DNA of 64,000 nucleotides from Desmospora profundinema. Its GTDB lineage: Bacteria > Bacillota > Bacilli > Thermoactinomycetales > DSM-45169. The translations under genes and the position numbers were made by a program. Shown here one piece after another: positions 17,427-25,814 of the stretch (position 1 is its first letter; each line of letters begins with the position of its first letter). The notes below the pieces were generated by a model. It was not told where the DNA came from, did no database searches, and worked only from the letters and a program-made list of their open reading frames with translations. The stretch lies in NCBI RefSeq assembly GCF_031454155.1, contig NZ_JAVDQG010000005.1, forward strand, positions 124,001 through 188,000, given 5' to 3'.

Positions 17427-18323
17427 ATGAGACGAGTGAAATCCTGGAGTTTGTTCGCCCTTATCGGTACGTTCATGATCAGCCTGTTGTTGCCTCATGG
17501 AGCCTGGGCCGGCACGGACACCGTGGTAACCCTCGGCAAGGATCTGACTGCCGACCAGCGGCAGACCGTGATGCGCAATCTGGAGGCACCGGATGGCGTG
17601 GAAACGCTGGAGGTGAGTATCCAGGACGTAGAGCGGTATTTGGGGAACCATGTGGATAAAGCCACCATCGGTACCAAAGCCTACTCATCCGCCAAAGTGA
17701 CACTGGCCAAAGAAGGATCGGGAATCCGGGTGGATACCACCAATGTCACCAAAATCACCCCGCAGATGTATGCCAATGCGCTGATCACCGCCGGGGTCAA
17801 GGATGCCGAGGTGACGGTCACCGCCCCGATCCAAGTCTCCGGCACCACCGGCCTGACCGGTATCATGATGGCTTTTGAAACCGCGACAGACCAGGAAATC
17901 AGCGATGAACAAAAAGACCTGGCCAATGAAGAAATGGTGATCACCTCCGAACTGGGTGAAAAAATCGAGGACAGCGACAAAGCCACCCAGTTCATTGCTG
18001 AAGTAAAAGAAGAGATCGCCGAACAGCAACCCCAGACGAAGGAAGAGGTGCGCGACATTATCATCAATGTCGCCGGTGATCTCAATATCAACCTCGGGGA
18101 CCAGGATGTGGATCGGGTCACCGATACCATGCATCGCTTCTCCGAGTTGGACATCGACTGGAACTCCCTCGGAAATCAGTTAAACGAGCTGAAAAACAAC
18201 TTTGACGAAATGATCGGCAACATCGATCTGGATAGTGAAGAAGCCCAAGGCTTCCTGTCTGGACTGCTAGATTGGCTGTCCGAACTGTGGGATGCCATCA
18301 CCAGTGTCTTTGCCACCGAATGA
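17427..18323 (+). CDS. Secreted DUF1002-family protein (YpuA-like)
   Basis: 298 aa. Signal peptide at residues 1-24 ending AWAGT, then VTLGKDLTADQRQTVMRNL, VTKITPQMYANALITAGV and VTAPIQVSGTTGLTGIMMAFE, all typical of DUF1002 proteins such as Bacillus YpuA. The C-terminal 80 residues are acidic and helical. Function unknown; exported, probably at the cell surface. AAAGGAG upstream selects ATG 17427; a TTG at 17406 would put the ribosome site inside the gene. Confidence 0.9.
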   Translation: MRRVKSWSLFALIGTFMISLLLPHGAWAGTDTVVTLGKDLTADQRQTVMRNLEAPDGVETLEVSIQDVERYLGNHVDKATIGTKAYSSAKVTLAKEGSGIRVDTTNVTKITPQMYANALITAGVKDAEVTVTAPIQVSGTTGLTGIMMAFETATDQEISDEQKDLANEEMVITSELGEKIEDSDKATQFIAEVKEEIAEQQPQTKEEVRDIIINVAGDLNINLGDQDVDRVTDTMHRFSELDIDWNSLGNQLNELKNNFDEMIGNIDLDSEEAQGFLSGLLDWLSELWDAITSVFATE

Positions 18324-18340
18324 TCCGCTGATCCATGTTG

Positions 18341-18377
18341 AGAAGCCCCCGTGTCTGTTGACACGAGGGCTTCTTTT
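18341..18377 (+). terminator. Terminator of the DUF1002 gene
   Basis: AGAAGCCC.CGTGTC/GACACG.GGGCTTCT stem with TGTT loop and TTTTT tail. Confidence 0.92.
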
Positions 18378-18484
18378 TAAGTAGAGGTTTCTCAGGATGA
18401 TGATGTCGTAAAACCGAGAGATGAAAAAATGACGTGATCCCCCTTCTTCAGAAAACCAACTTGATTTTTCTCCTCCAATCATGA

Positions 18485-18513
18485 TTGACAGACGCCTGTA
18501 TTTTACATACAAT
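18485..18513 (+). promoter_or_regulatory. Consensus sigma-A promoter for the bicarbonate module
   Basis: Perfect TTGACA, 17-base spacer, TACAAT. It predicts a transcript starting near 18520 with a leader of about 200 bases before the DUF2294 gene. Confidence 0.8.
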
Positions 18514-18519
18514 CATCTC

Positions 18520-18708
18520 AGGCAAATGGGTAGTACCGATTAGTTTATCGATACTTGCTTGATGGAACAATCGGTTCGCACCCTGTCACTGTCTTAAGCG
18601 ACAAGGACCGGGTGAAGACCTTAGAGTGCAATCCATTCAAGCAATGATGGGAGATTAAACGGTATATTCCACCATGGCATGGGCCATTGTTGGAATATAC
18701 TTTTTTTA
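18520..18708 (+). promoter_or_regulatory. Structured leader with attenuator, class unknown
   Basis: Between a strong promoter and the DUF2294 ribosome site lies about 190 bases of pairable RNA. ACCGATT (18536) pairs with AATCGGT (18569), flanked by GGGT/ACCC. CACCC (18579) can instead pair with GGGTG (18610). The leader ends in an intrinsic terminator, GTATATTCC/GGAATATAC plus TTTTTTT (18662-18708), just before the gene. It has the layout of a riboswitch or attenuator, but matches no riboswitch or T-box consensus I know. Confidence 0.55.
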
Positions 18709-18727
18709 TGGAAAGCGGAGGGGCGGC

Positions 18728-19102
18728 ATGGAAACAAAAAGAACCAAGGGCATGGTGGAATCAGACATCAGCAAGGCACTTACACAATGGGAAAAAGAAT
18801 ACTTGGGACGAGGATCGGTTCAAGTAAAAACCCACATTCTCCAACACATGATACTCGTATCCTTAAAAGGGGTGCTAAGCCCCGCCGAAAAGGAATTGAC
18901 AAAAACCGAAGCCGGTATGCTCTCCATCAAGAAGATTCGATCCGAACTGATTGAGACGGGAAGTCTTCAATTAAAAGAGCTGATCTCCCAACTAACCGGA
19001 TGTGAAGTGGAAAGCTTTCATACCGATATCAGCACACGCACGGGAGAACGGATGATTGTGTTTGTACTGATGGAAAACCTAGAAAAACAACTAACCGAAT
19101 AA
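18728..19102 (+). CDS. DUF2294-family protein
   Basis: 124-aa soluble protein, starting at ATG 18728 after GCGGAGG. Blocks typical of DUF2294: SDISKALTQWEKEYLGRGS, LSPAEKELTKTEAG, and LTGCEVESFHTDISTRTGER. No catalytic residues are evident and the biochemical role is unknown. It lies 111 bases upstream of sbtA in the same direction, where cyanobacteria have the PII-like SbtB in the same genomic neighbourhood. A regulatory partnership with SbtA is a guess from position only. Controlled by the attenuated leader. Confidence 0.82.
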   Translation: METKRTKGMVESDISKALTQWEKEYLGRGSVQVKTHILQHMILVSLKGVLSPAEKELTKTEAGMLSIKKIRSELIETGSLQLKELISQLTGCEVESFHTDISTRTGERMIVFVLMENLEKQLTE

Positions 19103-19149
19103 TAGGGTGGGAGATGGATTCACCAACCAATTCCGGTTGAGGAAAAAGT

Positions 19150-19195
19150 AAACCCGCTTTTACACCCCAAATAAGGGGATGTAAAGCGGGTTTTT
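19150..19195 (+). terminator. Hairpin between the DUF2294 gene and sbtA
   Basis: Long stem AAACCCGCTTT/AAAGCGGGTTT with inner ACA/TGT and CCC/GGG pairs and a T-run that touches the sbtA ribosome site. It either ends the upstream transcript or attenuates sbtA. Confidence 0.8.
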
Positions 19196-19213
19196 GTATG
19201 AGGAGGCATTTTC

Positions 19214-20224
19214 GTGAGCGATATCGTTTTGCAAAACTTACTCTCTCCTGTGGTCTTGTTTTTCGTACTGGGCCTATTCGCGTCCGTCATCGGCTCCGAC
19301 CTTCGCTTTCCAAAAGGATTAAGTGAAACATTGAGCATCTATCTACTCATCGCCATCGGTTTAAAAGGAGGCATGTCTCTTTCCCACTACTCCTTCGCAG
19401 ACACGTTGAAACCGATGATCGGAGCATGTTTTCTCGGAACCGTCATCCCCATCCTGACGGTGATCATACTGCGTATGATGAAGATGGACTTCAAGAATGC
19501 CGTTGCATTAGGAGCGACGTATGGATCCGTTTCCATCGTCACCTATGGAGCAGGGGTCTCCTTCTTAGAACATACCGACACTTCTTATGAAACCTATATG
19601 AACGGCATTGTCGTTCTGATGGAAATCCCGGCAATCTTCATCGCGCTCACCCTTCTTTCCATAAAAAAAAGTGGAGGTGCCCAACCGGCACCCACAGTCC
19701 GATCCTTAGGATTGATTGCGGTCAATCCGCTCCCTTTCCTTTCACTCCAACTCCTCAAAGAGAGTTTATTCGGTAAAAGTGTTCTCCTTCTTTCCGGCAG
19801 TTTACTGGTGGGATTCATTTCAGGGACCGCGGCTCTTCCGTTTGTGAAACCATTATTTATCGATCTGTATCAAAGCTTTCTTCTCCTCTTCTTATTAAAC
19901 ATGGGAATCATGGTTGGACAAACACTGGCGGTTGTCCGAAAACAGGGGGGGAAACTGCTCGCTTTTGCTTTATTGATGCCTGTCGGATTTGGGGTGCTCG
20001 GGATTTTTACAGGGTTGGTAAGCGGCCTGTCCTTGGGCGGAACGACGCTCATGGGCATCTTGGCTGCCAGTGCCTCCTATATCGCTGCTCCTGCGGCACT
20101 CCGCACTTCCGTTCCGGAAGCGAACCCTTCGATTTACCTGGGCTCCGCTTTAGGAATAACGTTCCCATTCAATTTGACGGTGGGGATTCCACTGCTTTTT
20201 TCCATCGCTCACTGGCTTCACTAG
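19214..20224 (+). CDS. sbtA: Sodium-dependent bicarbonate transporter SbtA
   Basis: 336-aa integral membrane protein with about ten helices in two inverted halves. Recognisable blocks: LLIAIGLKGGMSLS, GATYGSVSIVTYGAG in the first half and GILAASASYIAAPAALRTSV in the second, where crossing helices bind Na+ and HCO3-. Family members import bicarbonate driven by sodium. GTG start with GAGGAGG upstream. No adjacent SbtB. A carbonic-anhydrase-like gene follows, which supports an inorganic-carbon role. The TAG stop is formed at the left TA of an inserted MITE. Confidence 0.9.
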   Translation: MSDIVLQNLLSPVVLFFVLGLFASVIGSDLRFPKGLSETLSIYLLIAIGLKGGMSLSHYSFADTLKPMIGACFLGTVIPILTVIILRMMKMDFKNAVALGATYGSVSIVTYGAGVSFLEHTDTSYETYMNGIVVLMEIPAIFIALTLLSIKKSGGAQPAPTVRSLGLIAVNPLPFLSLQLLKESLFGKSVLLLSGSLLVGFISGTAALPFVKPLFIDLYQSFLLLFLLNMGIMVGQTLAVVRKQGGKLLAFALLMPVGFGVLGIFTGLVSGLSLGGTTLMGILAASASYIAAPAALRTSVPEANPSIYLGSALGITFPFNLTVGIPLLFSIAHWLH

Positions 20225-20379
20225 GTCCTGTCATTCATTTTTCCGTGAGAAAAAGAGAGGGTTGGGTTGGCTTTTGGTTCGCCTTTGCACTCACGGGAGC
20301 ACAAGTCTCGCCTAGGTCACTTCGCTCCCGGTCCATACCAACCCGGGACTCGCCCTACGGATTGTTCAGACACGCCCTA
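20222..20379. mobile_element. MITE-like element, copy 2 (sbtA/CA-like spacer)
   Basis: 158 bases bounded by TA, with an intact right end CAGACACGCCCTA and a diverged left end TAGGTCCTGTC. The sequence matches the reverse complement of copy 1 (for example TTCCGTGAGAAAAAGAGAGG) plus an inner segment of about 55 bases shared with copy 3. The TA boundaries suggest an IS630/Tc1-type mobiliser. No coding capacity. Confidence 0.75.
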
Positions 20380-20399
20380 ACACCATGGGAGGAATAAAA

Positions 20400-20858
20400 A
20401 TGAAGAAGAAACCAAAAGACTTCTATATCGTGATCGGGGACGATACCAGCAAAGAACGAGCGCTCACCTTGTGTCGCATCAAAAAAAAGGATGCTCTCGT
20501 TTTTCATACACCTCAGCTGACATTAACCAGCCTGTACGACAGCCTCATCAAGACCATCCTGATCACGGCTTATCATCACGATATCCGCAGGGTGACCCTC
20601 GTCCAGGATGTTCATCTGGAAAAAAGAATGGATGATCCCTTTTTTCACTGGCTGCAACAGCAAGGGATAAAAAAAGAGACGATCCAGTTGCTCAATTATG
20701 TTCATCAATCCGAAGGAATCACGGTGGATGAGTGGCTAAAATCGGGGAATTCTCTTTTGGAAACCGTTCTCATCCTGCAAAAACATCCGCTTCTGCCCAA
20801 AACCATTTCTTTTCAGGGATTCCTTATGGGCAACAATTTGACCCCCCTTTCATCCTGA
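20400..20858 (+). CDS. Beta-carbonic-anhydrase-like protein lacking zinc ligands
   Basis: 152 aa. The frame aligns along its length with beta-carbonic anhydrases: FYIVIGDDTS in place of the CxDxR block, IKKKDALVFHTP in place of GDAxVxRNAG, SLYDSLIKTILITAYHHDIR in place of the DDxxRSLxxSxxxLG helix, and ETVLILQKHPLLPKTISFQG matching the C-terminal ETV..L..HPLLP....GF block. The ligands are missing: the first Cys is Gly, and HxxC reads QDVH. It is therefore probably not a zinc enzyme but a pseudo-enzyme or bicarbonate sensor. ATG 20400 follows GGGAGG immediately after the MITE. It lies 175 bases downstream of sbtA. Confidence 0.72.
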   Translation: MKKKPKDFYIVIGDDTSKERALTLCRIKKKDALVFHTPQLTLTSLYDSLIKTILITAYHHDIRRVTLVQDVHLEKRMDDPFFHWLQQQGIKKETIQLLNYVHQSEGITVDEWLKSGNSLLETVLILQKHPLLPKTISFQGFLMGNNLTPLSS

Positions 20859-20865
20859 TAAAAGT

Positions 20866-20900
20866 AAAACCCCCTTCCATCTCGGGTGGAAGGGGGTTTT
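20866..20900. terminator. Bidirectional terminator, CA-like gene / sdhB
   Basis: Perfect 13-bp stem AAAACCCCCTTCC/GGAAGGGGGTTTT between convergent genes, U-rich in both directions. Confidence 0.92.
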
Positions 20901-20907
20901 CCCGTTT

Positions 20908-21696
20908 TTATCGGGAAAGCCACTTGCGGAAGATATGCTTGGTGCCTTCGCGGTTCATACGGGCGATGGCGGTAGTAAGCGGAATGCCTTTGGGGCAAGC
21001 TTGGACACAGTTTTGAGAGTTTCCGCATTCTTGCACGCCGCCGTCCTCGTAGAGGGCGTCTACCCGCTCATGTTTGTTCATCGCGCCGGTGGGATGGGCG
21101 TTAAACAAATCCACCTGTCCCACCGCGAAGGGGCCGACAAAGTTGGAACGATCATTCACATTGGGACAAGCCTGCAAACAAACACCACAGGTCATGCACT
21201 TGGACAGCTCATAGCGCCACTGGCGATCCACTTCCGGAATCCGGGGACCTGGTCCCAGATCGTGGGTTCCGTCGATGGGCACCCAGGCCTTCATCCGTTT
21301 CAAGGTATCAAACATCCGATTCCGGTCCACCACCATATCCCGCATCACCGGGAAGGTATTCATCGGCTGGACATGGATCGGCTGCTCCAGATCATCGATC
21401 AGGGTGGAGCAGGCTTGACGCGGGGTGCCGTTGATCACCATGGAGCAGGCACCGCATACTTCCTCCAGGCAGTTGGCTTCCCAGGAAACGGGAGAGACTT
21501 TCTCTCCCTTGCAGTTGACCGGGTTGCGCTGGATCTCCATCAAGGAGGAGTTCACCGTCATATTGGGGCGATACTCCAACTCGAATTCTTCGGTGTAAGG
21601 CTCAGAGTCAGGCGAATCCTGCCGGGTGATGATAAAGCGAACCGTATTCTTCTCCGCTTGCGTTTCCGGTCGGGTTGGGGTCGCGGTTTCGCTCAT
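20908..21696 (-). CDS. sdhB: Succinate dehydrogenase iron-sulfur subunit
   Basis: 262 aa. Carries electrons from SdhA to quinone through three clusters. Cysteine motifs: the [2Fe-2S] region CLEEVCGACSMVING near residue 75, then CMTCGVCLQACPNV and NCVQACPKGIP for the [4Fe-4S] and [3Fe-4S] centres. Its ATG overlaps the sdhA stop (ATGA), so the two are translationally coupled. Last gene of sdhCAB, followed by a strong terminator. The N-terminus has about 20 extra polar residues. Confidence 0.96.
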   Translation of the reverse strand: MSETATPTRPETQAEKNTVRFIITRQDSPDSEPYTEEFELEYRPNMTVNSSLMEIQRNPVNCKGEKVSPVSWEANCLEEVCGACSMVINGTPRQACSTLIDDLEQPIHVQPMNTFPVMRDMVVDRNRMFDTLKRMKAWVPIDGTHDLGPGPRIPEVDRQWRYELSKCMTCGVCLQACPNVNDRSNFVGPFAVGQVDLFNAHPTGAMNKHERVDALYEDGGVQECGNSQNCVQACPKGIPLTTAIARMNREGTKHIFRKWLSR

Positions 21697-23465
21697 TTCT
21701 GCTCCGCTCCCTTCTCTTCGACTTGTTTCGCCACGTCGTAGCGGCGCGGACGCGGCTTGATGAGGGAAGTATCCACATCCTCATAGGAGAGCTTCGGGCC
21801 ATCCGGGGTGTGATCCGCGATGGTGGTTTTCAGGAACTCCTCATCGTTGCGGTCCGGGAATTCGGGCTTATAGTGTGCGCCGCGGCTTTCGTTCCGGTTG
21901 AGCGCCCCCAGGGTGATCACCCGGGCCAGTTCCAGCATGTTCCACAATTGACGCACAAACGAGGCTGATTGGTTGCTGAAACGGGCCGTGTCCCCCACAT
22001 TGATCCGCTGGTAACGTTCCATCAGTTCCTGGATCTTTTCGTCGGTTTTTTGCAGCCGATCATTGTGGCGGACCACGGTTACATTGTCCGTCATCCACTC
22101 ACCCAGCTCTTTATGGAGGAGGTACGGGTTTTCATCCCCGTCCATTTGAAGGATGTTCTCGTATTTTTCCTCTTCTTTGGTGCGATAGCTTTCGAAAAGG
22201 CCGGAGGACAAGTCGGCGGCGGATTTGTCCAAGCCCCGGATATATTCAAGCGCGTTGGGACCAGCCACCATGCCTCCAAAGATGCAGGACAGCAGGGAGT
22301 TGGCGCCGAGGCGGTTGGCTCCATGATACTGATACTCCACCTCGCCGGCAGCAAACAGGCCGGGAATATTGGTCATCTGGTTGAAGTCCACCCACAGACC
22401 GCCCATGGAATAGTGAACCGCCGGGAAAATCTTCATCGGGACCTTGCGGGGATCCTCACCCATAAACTTCTCATAGATCTCAATAATCCCGCCTAACTTG
22501 ATGTCCAGTTCTTTGGGGTCCTTATGAGACAGGTCCAGATATACCATATTCTCTCCGTTGATCCCCAGTTTATCATCGACACACACCTTGAAGATGGCAC
22601 GGGTGGCGATATCCCGGGGCACCAGGTTCCCATAGGCCGGATACATTTCTTCGAGGAAGTACCAGGGTTTACCGTCCTTGTAGGTCCAGACGCGCCCCCC
22701 TTCCCCACGGGCCGACTCGGACATCAGGCGCAGCTTGTCGTCCCCGGGGATGGCGGTGGGATGAACCTGGATGAACTCCCCGTTGGCGTAACGGGCACCC
22801 TGCTGATAGACCGCACTGGCGGCGGTTCCGGTGTTGATCATCGAATTGGTCGATTTACCGAAGATGATCCCCGGTCCACCGGTCGCCATAATGACGGCAT
22901 CTGCGGGAAAGGACCGGATCTCCATACTGCGGCGGTCCTGGGCCACAATCCCGCGGCAGCGGCCTTCCTCGTCCAAGATCACGGAAGTAAACTCCCAGTG
23001 TTCGTACTTGGTAACATTGCCGGCTACTTCCCAACGACGCACTTGCTCGTCTAAGGCGTACAGGAGCTGTTGCCCCGTGGTCGCACCGGCAAAAGCGGTA
23101 CGGTGATGTTTGGTCCCGCCGAAACGGCGGAAATCCAAGAGCCCTTCCGGTGTCCGGTTAAAGGGAACCCCCATCCGGTCCATCAGGTAGATGATACCCG
23201 GTGCAGCCTCACACATGGCTTTTACCGGCGGTTGGTTAGCGAGGAAGTCCCCGCCGTAGACGGTATCGTCAAAGTGTTCCCAGGGAGAGTCGCCTTCTCC
23301 CTTCGTGTTGACGGCACCGTTGATCCCCCCCTGGGCGCAGACGGAGTGGGAACGACGGACGGGTACGATCGAAAAAAGGTCTACATCGGCCCCCGCTTCA
23401 GCCACCTTGACGGCTGCCATCAAGCCGGCGAGGCCGCCGCCCACGATTACAACTTTTTCTTTCAT
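21693..23465 (-). CDS. sdhA: Succinate dehydrogenase flavoprotein subunit
   Basis: 590 aa. Oxidises succinate to fumarate at a covalently bound FAD. Visible: VVIVGGGLAGLMAAVKVAEA (dinucleotide fold, residues 4-23), RRSHSVCAQGGINGA with the flavin-linking His near residue 40, and the active-site block HPTAIPG with SESARGEGGRVWT. The C-terminal helical domain (ESRGAHYKPEFPDRND) is complete. Middle gene of the operon, 18 bases after sdhC. Confidence 0.97.
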   Translation of the reverse strand: MKEKVVIVGGGLAGLMAAVKVAEAGADVDLFSIVPVRRSHSVCAQGGINGAVNTKGEGDSPWEHFDDTVYGGDFLANQPPVKAMCEAAPGIIYLMDRMGVPFNRTPEGLLDFRRFGGTKHHRTAFAGATTGQQLLYALDEQVRRWEVAGNVTKYEHWEFTSVILDEEGRCRGIVAQDRRSMEIRSFPADAVIMATGGPGIIFGKSTNSMINTGTAASAVYQQGARYANGEFIQVHPTAIPGDDKLRLMSESARGEGGRVWTYKDGKPWYFLEEMYPAYGNLVPRDIATRAIFKVCVDDKLGINGENMVYLDLSHKDPKELDIKLGGIIEIYEKFMGEDPRKVPMKIFPAVHYSMGGLWVDFNQMTNIPGLFAAGEVEYQYHGANRLGANSLLSCIFGGMVAGPNALEYIRGLDKSAADLSSGLFESYRTKEEEKYENILQMDGDENPYLLHKELGEWMTDNVTVVRHNDRLQKTDEKIQELMERYQRINVGDTARFSNQSASFVRQLWNMLELARVITLGALNRNESRGAHYKPEFPDRNDEEFLKTTIADHTPDGPKLSYEDVDTSLIKPRPRRYDVAKQVEEKGAEQK

Positions 23466-23483
23466 ATCGGCAGTGCCCCTTTC

Positions 23484-24134
23484 TTAGCGCTGAGCCAACT
23501 CATTGGTGAACGCAGGATCTGCAAACGACAAAATGGCGGCGATGCCCAGGTAGGTGACCAACACGAACACCACAGCCCAGACGTAGGACGAAATGCGTTG
23601 TGCCCGCGGTCCGACTGTGATCCCCCATGTAACGAGGAAGGACCACATTCCATTGCTGAAATGGAACACTGCTGCCACCACACCGATCACGTACCAAATC
23701 AGATTGGCCTGATTCGCCAAGAGATCAGCAGTGTGCATCGTCAACTCCTGCGAAGACATATCGGCCAGGGCCACCTGCACACGGGTCTGCCAAACGTGCG
23801 TCGTTACGAAAATAAGTGTGATGACACCGGTTACGCGTTGCAACATAAACATGATGTTGCGGAAGGTGCTGTAACTCTTCAGATTGTTTTGAGCCGTGAA
23901 AGCGATATACAAACCGTATACGCCATGATAAAGCAACGGCAAAAAGATAAAGAAGATCTCCAAGAGCGGCAGGAACGGAATACTCCAGAGCCACTCCACC
24001 TTCTCCTGGTAAACCGAAGCCCCTTGGCTAGCATAGTGGTTTGTCCACAGATGCTCAAGCAAAAAAAAGCCAACCGGGATGACACCCAGCAGGGAGTGAA
24101 GCCGCCGGTTGAAAAAACTACGGTGCTTACTCAT
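23484..24134 (-). CDS. sdhC: Succinate dehydrogenase cytochrome b558 subunit
   Basis: 216-aa membrane anchor with five helices, of the Firmicute single-chain type that replaces SdhC plus SdhD. Haem-ligand histidines are expected in FFLLEHLWTNH near the N-terminus, FVTTHVWQTR, and FHFSNGMWSF. It passes electrons to menaquinone. First gene of sdhCAB. ATG 24134 is preceded by an in-frame GTG; the G-rich ribosome site serves either. Confidence 0.93.
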   Translation of the reverse strand: MSKHRSFFNRRLHSLLGVIPVGFFLLEHLWTNHYASQGASVYQEKVEWLWSIPFLPLLEIFFIFLPLLYHGVYGLYIAFTAQNNLKSYSTFRNIMFMLQRVTGVITLIFVTTHVWQTRVQVALADMSSQELTMHTADLLANQANLIWYVIGVVAAVFHFSNGMWSFLVTWGITVGPRAQRISSYVWAVVFVLVTYLGIAAILSFADPAFTNELAQR

Positions 24135-24294
24135 CACTTGCCCCCCATTTACCCCTTATAAAATTCCAATTACCGAGTGGGGGAAACTTCTCCCCTCAAT
24201 TAGCATTACCGGCGAAACGCCGGTAACCATCCAAAACCTATTCCCAATATGCGCAAGGACTAGGAAAGAAGAGTTAACTCCTTCGACACATTTT

Positions 24295-24324
24295 ATTGTA
24301 CTCCCAAGTTTTACAGAGCGTCAA
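24295..24324 (-). promoter_or_regulatory. Sigma-A promoter of sdhCAB
   Basis: TTGACG, 18-base spacer, TACAAT on the minus strand. The predicted 5' leader of about 150 bases contains a perfect seven-bp hairpin ACCGGCG/CGCCGGT (24207-24223). Otherwise 24138-24453 is empty. Confidence 0.6.
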
Positions 24325-24453
24325 GGTGAGGCTTTTCGCCGATTCCGAAAGCGTTTTCTTGCTTTTTTAGGGGAATGGGACCACCTGCGAGAACGAAAGT
24401 CCTAGAAATTGTCACAATTTGAAGCCTGCCCATCGCAGCGGATTCAGCCCTCT

Positions 24454-25545
24454 TTAATCCGACAGGAACGCTTCAATGCGGGGACCCAACCGGTCAAACT
24501 GAACCAGGAACGCATCGTGACCATAATCGGAGGGAAACATGAACAGATCGCTTTGCTTGCCTTCCGCCATCAGCCATCGGTGTATCTCCCGCTGCTGGTA
24601 AGCGGGAAACAGTTGATCATCCTCGATCCCCACCATCAACACCGAAGCCTCTACATGCGCCAAAGCCCTTCTGACGCCGCCGCGGCCTCGTCCGATATCA
24701 TGGGTGTCCATCGCTTTGAGCAACGTTAAATAGCTGTTGGCGTCAAAACGCTCCACCAATTTCTGCCCCTGGTGTCGAAGATAGCTCTCCACCTGAAACA
24801 GATTCTCCTTGTCCAACTCCGACCCGTCCCGTTGCAATTCCCGTCCAAACCGATGTTCAAATAAACGGGGGGTCCGGTAGGTGACCATTCCCACCATCCG
24901 AGCCACGGACAATCCCCGGACCGGACCGGCGTCCGGATAATAGTCACCACCCGCAAAATCAGGATCCGATCGGATCGCCTGGCGGGCGATCTCGTTGTAA
25001 GCAATCGCCATCGAAGTGAGGGAAGCTGATGTGGCGATGGGAATCAACCGCCGAGGCACTTCAGGGTAGAGTATGCCCCATTCCAGCACCATCATGCCCC
25101 CCATCGACCCCCCGATCACGGCCTGCAACCGGTCTACCTGCAACCGGATCAGCACTTCCCGCTGCAACCGTACCATATCCCGAATCGTCACGAGTGGAAA
25201 CGAAGACCCATAAGGGCGGCCGCTTTCCGGGCAGAGGGAAGCGGGACCGGTGGTTCCGTCGCACCCTCCCAGCACATTCATCGTCACCAGAGCATATCGG
25301 TCGGTATCCAGGGGTTTGCCGGTACCGGCCAATCCGTCCCACCACCCGGGATTCTCCTGATCACCAACGGCATGGGCGTCCCCTGTCAACGCATGACAAA
25401 TGAGAATCACATTATCCCGGCCCGGCTCCCAAGCTCCGGCAATCTCCACCGCCACTTCCACTGCTGGTAACACTTCCCCGCATTCCAGAGAAAAGGGACC
25501 TATCGCCACCTGCCGTCGATCCACCGGCTTCACCACTGTTCGCAT
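24454..25545 (-). CDS. metX: Homoserine O-acyltransferase (MetX)
   Basis: 363-aa alpha/beta hydrolase that acylates homoserine in methionine synthesis. Visible: NVILICHALTGDAH with the oxyanion region, the nucleophile elbow IGGSMGGMMVLEW (Ser near residue 150), a catalytic Asp in MVGIEDDQLFP, and a His in SDYGHDAFLV. The family divides into acetyl- and succinyl-specific enzymes, which the sequence alone does not settle. GGAGG precedes the ATG. Controlled by the SAM riboswitch directly upstream. Confidence 0.93.
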   Translation of the reverse strand: MRTVVKPVDRRQVAIGPFSLECGEVLPAVEVAVEIAGAWEPGRDNVILICHALTGDAHAVGDQENPGWWDGLAGTGKPLDTDRYALVTMNVLGGCDGTTGPASLCPESGRPYGSSFPLVTIRDMVRLQREVLIRLQVDRLQAVIGGSMGGMMVLEWGILYPEVPRRLIPIATSASLTSMAIAYNEIARQAIRSDPDFAGGDYYPDAGPVRGLSVARMVGMVTYRTPRLFEHRFGRELQRDGSELDKENLFQVESYLRHQGQKLVERFDANSYLTLLKAMDTHDIGRGRGGVRRALAHVEASVLMVGIEDDQLFPAYQQREIHRWLMAEGKQSDLFMFPSDYGHDAFLVQFDRLGPRIEAFLSD

Positions 25546-25589
25546 TTCTCAAAGCCTCCTCGTCCATCCCTTGCGCTGTAGAAATACTA

Positions 25590-25770
25590 AAAGCCCGACC
25601 CCCTCCCAAAATGGAAGAGGCCGGGCTGCATCGTTCGCAGGTGTCCGACCCTCTTCCCATCTTCCCGGATCTTTCAGTCCGGCAGGAGTTGGCACCTTTC
25701 CCCTAATAAAAGGGTGGTTGCCGCGGCTTCATCGGGCCAGTCCCTCAACCGCTCTGGATAAGAAGAAGGT
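25590..25770 (-). promoter_or_regulatory. SAM-I riboswitch (S-box) of metX
   Basis: Minus-strand signature CTTATCCAGAGCGGTTGAGG, then GGCCCGATGAAGCC and GGCAACC, and GGTGCCAACTCC, followed by a terminator with the stem AGCCCGGCC/GGTCGGGCT and a TTTTAG tail (25590-25632). SAM binding is expected to favour termination before metX. Confidence 0.95.
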
Positions 25771-25784
25771 TCTCGATTTTCCTT

Positions 25785-25814
25785 ATGATATGATGGTTTC
25801 GACTTCGCTGTCAA
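25785..25814 (-). promoter_or_regulatory. Promoter of the metX riboswitch transcript
   Basis: TTGACA, 18-base spacer, TATCAT. The -35 box overlaps the stop codon of the upstream oppD gene. Confidence 0.65.

Noticed and set aside
23070-24161. Long plus-strand frame antisense to sdhA/sdhC
   Set aside because: Shadow of well-conserved genes on the other strand.
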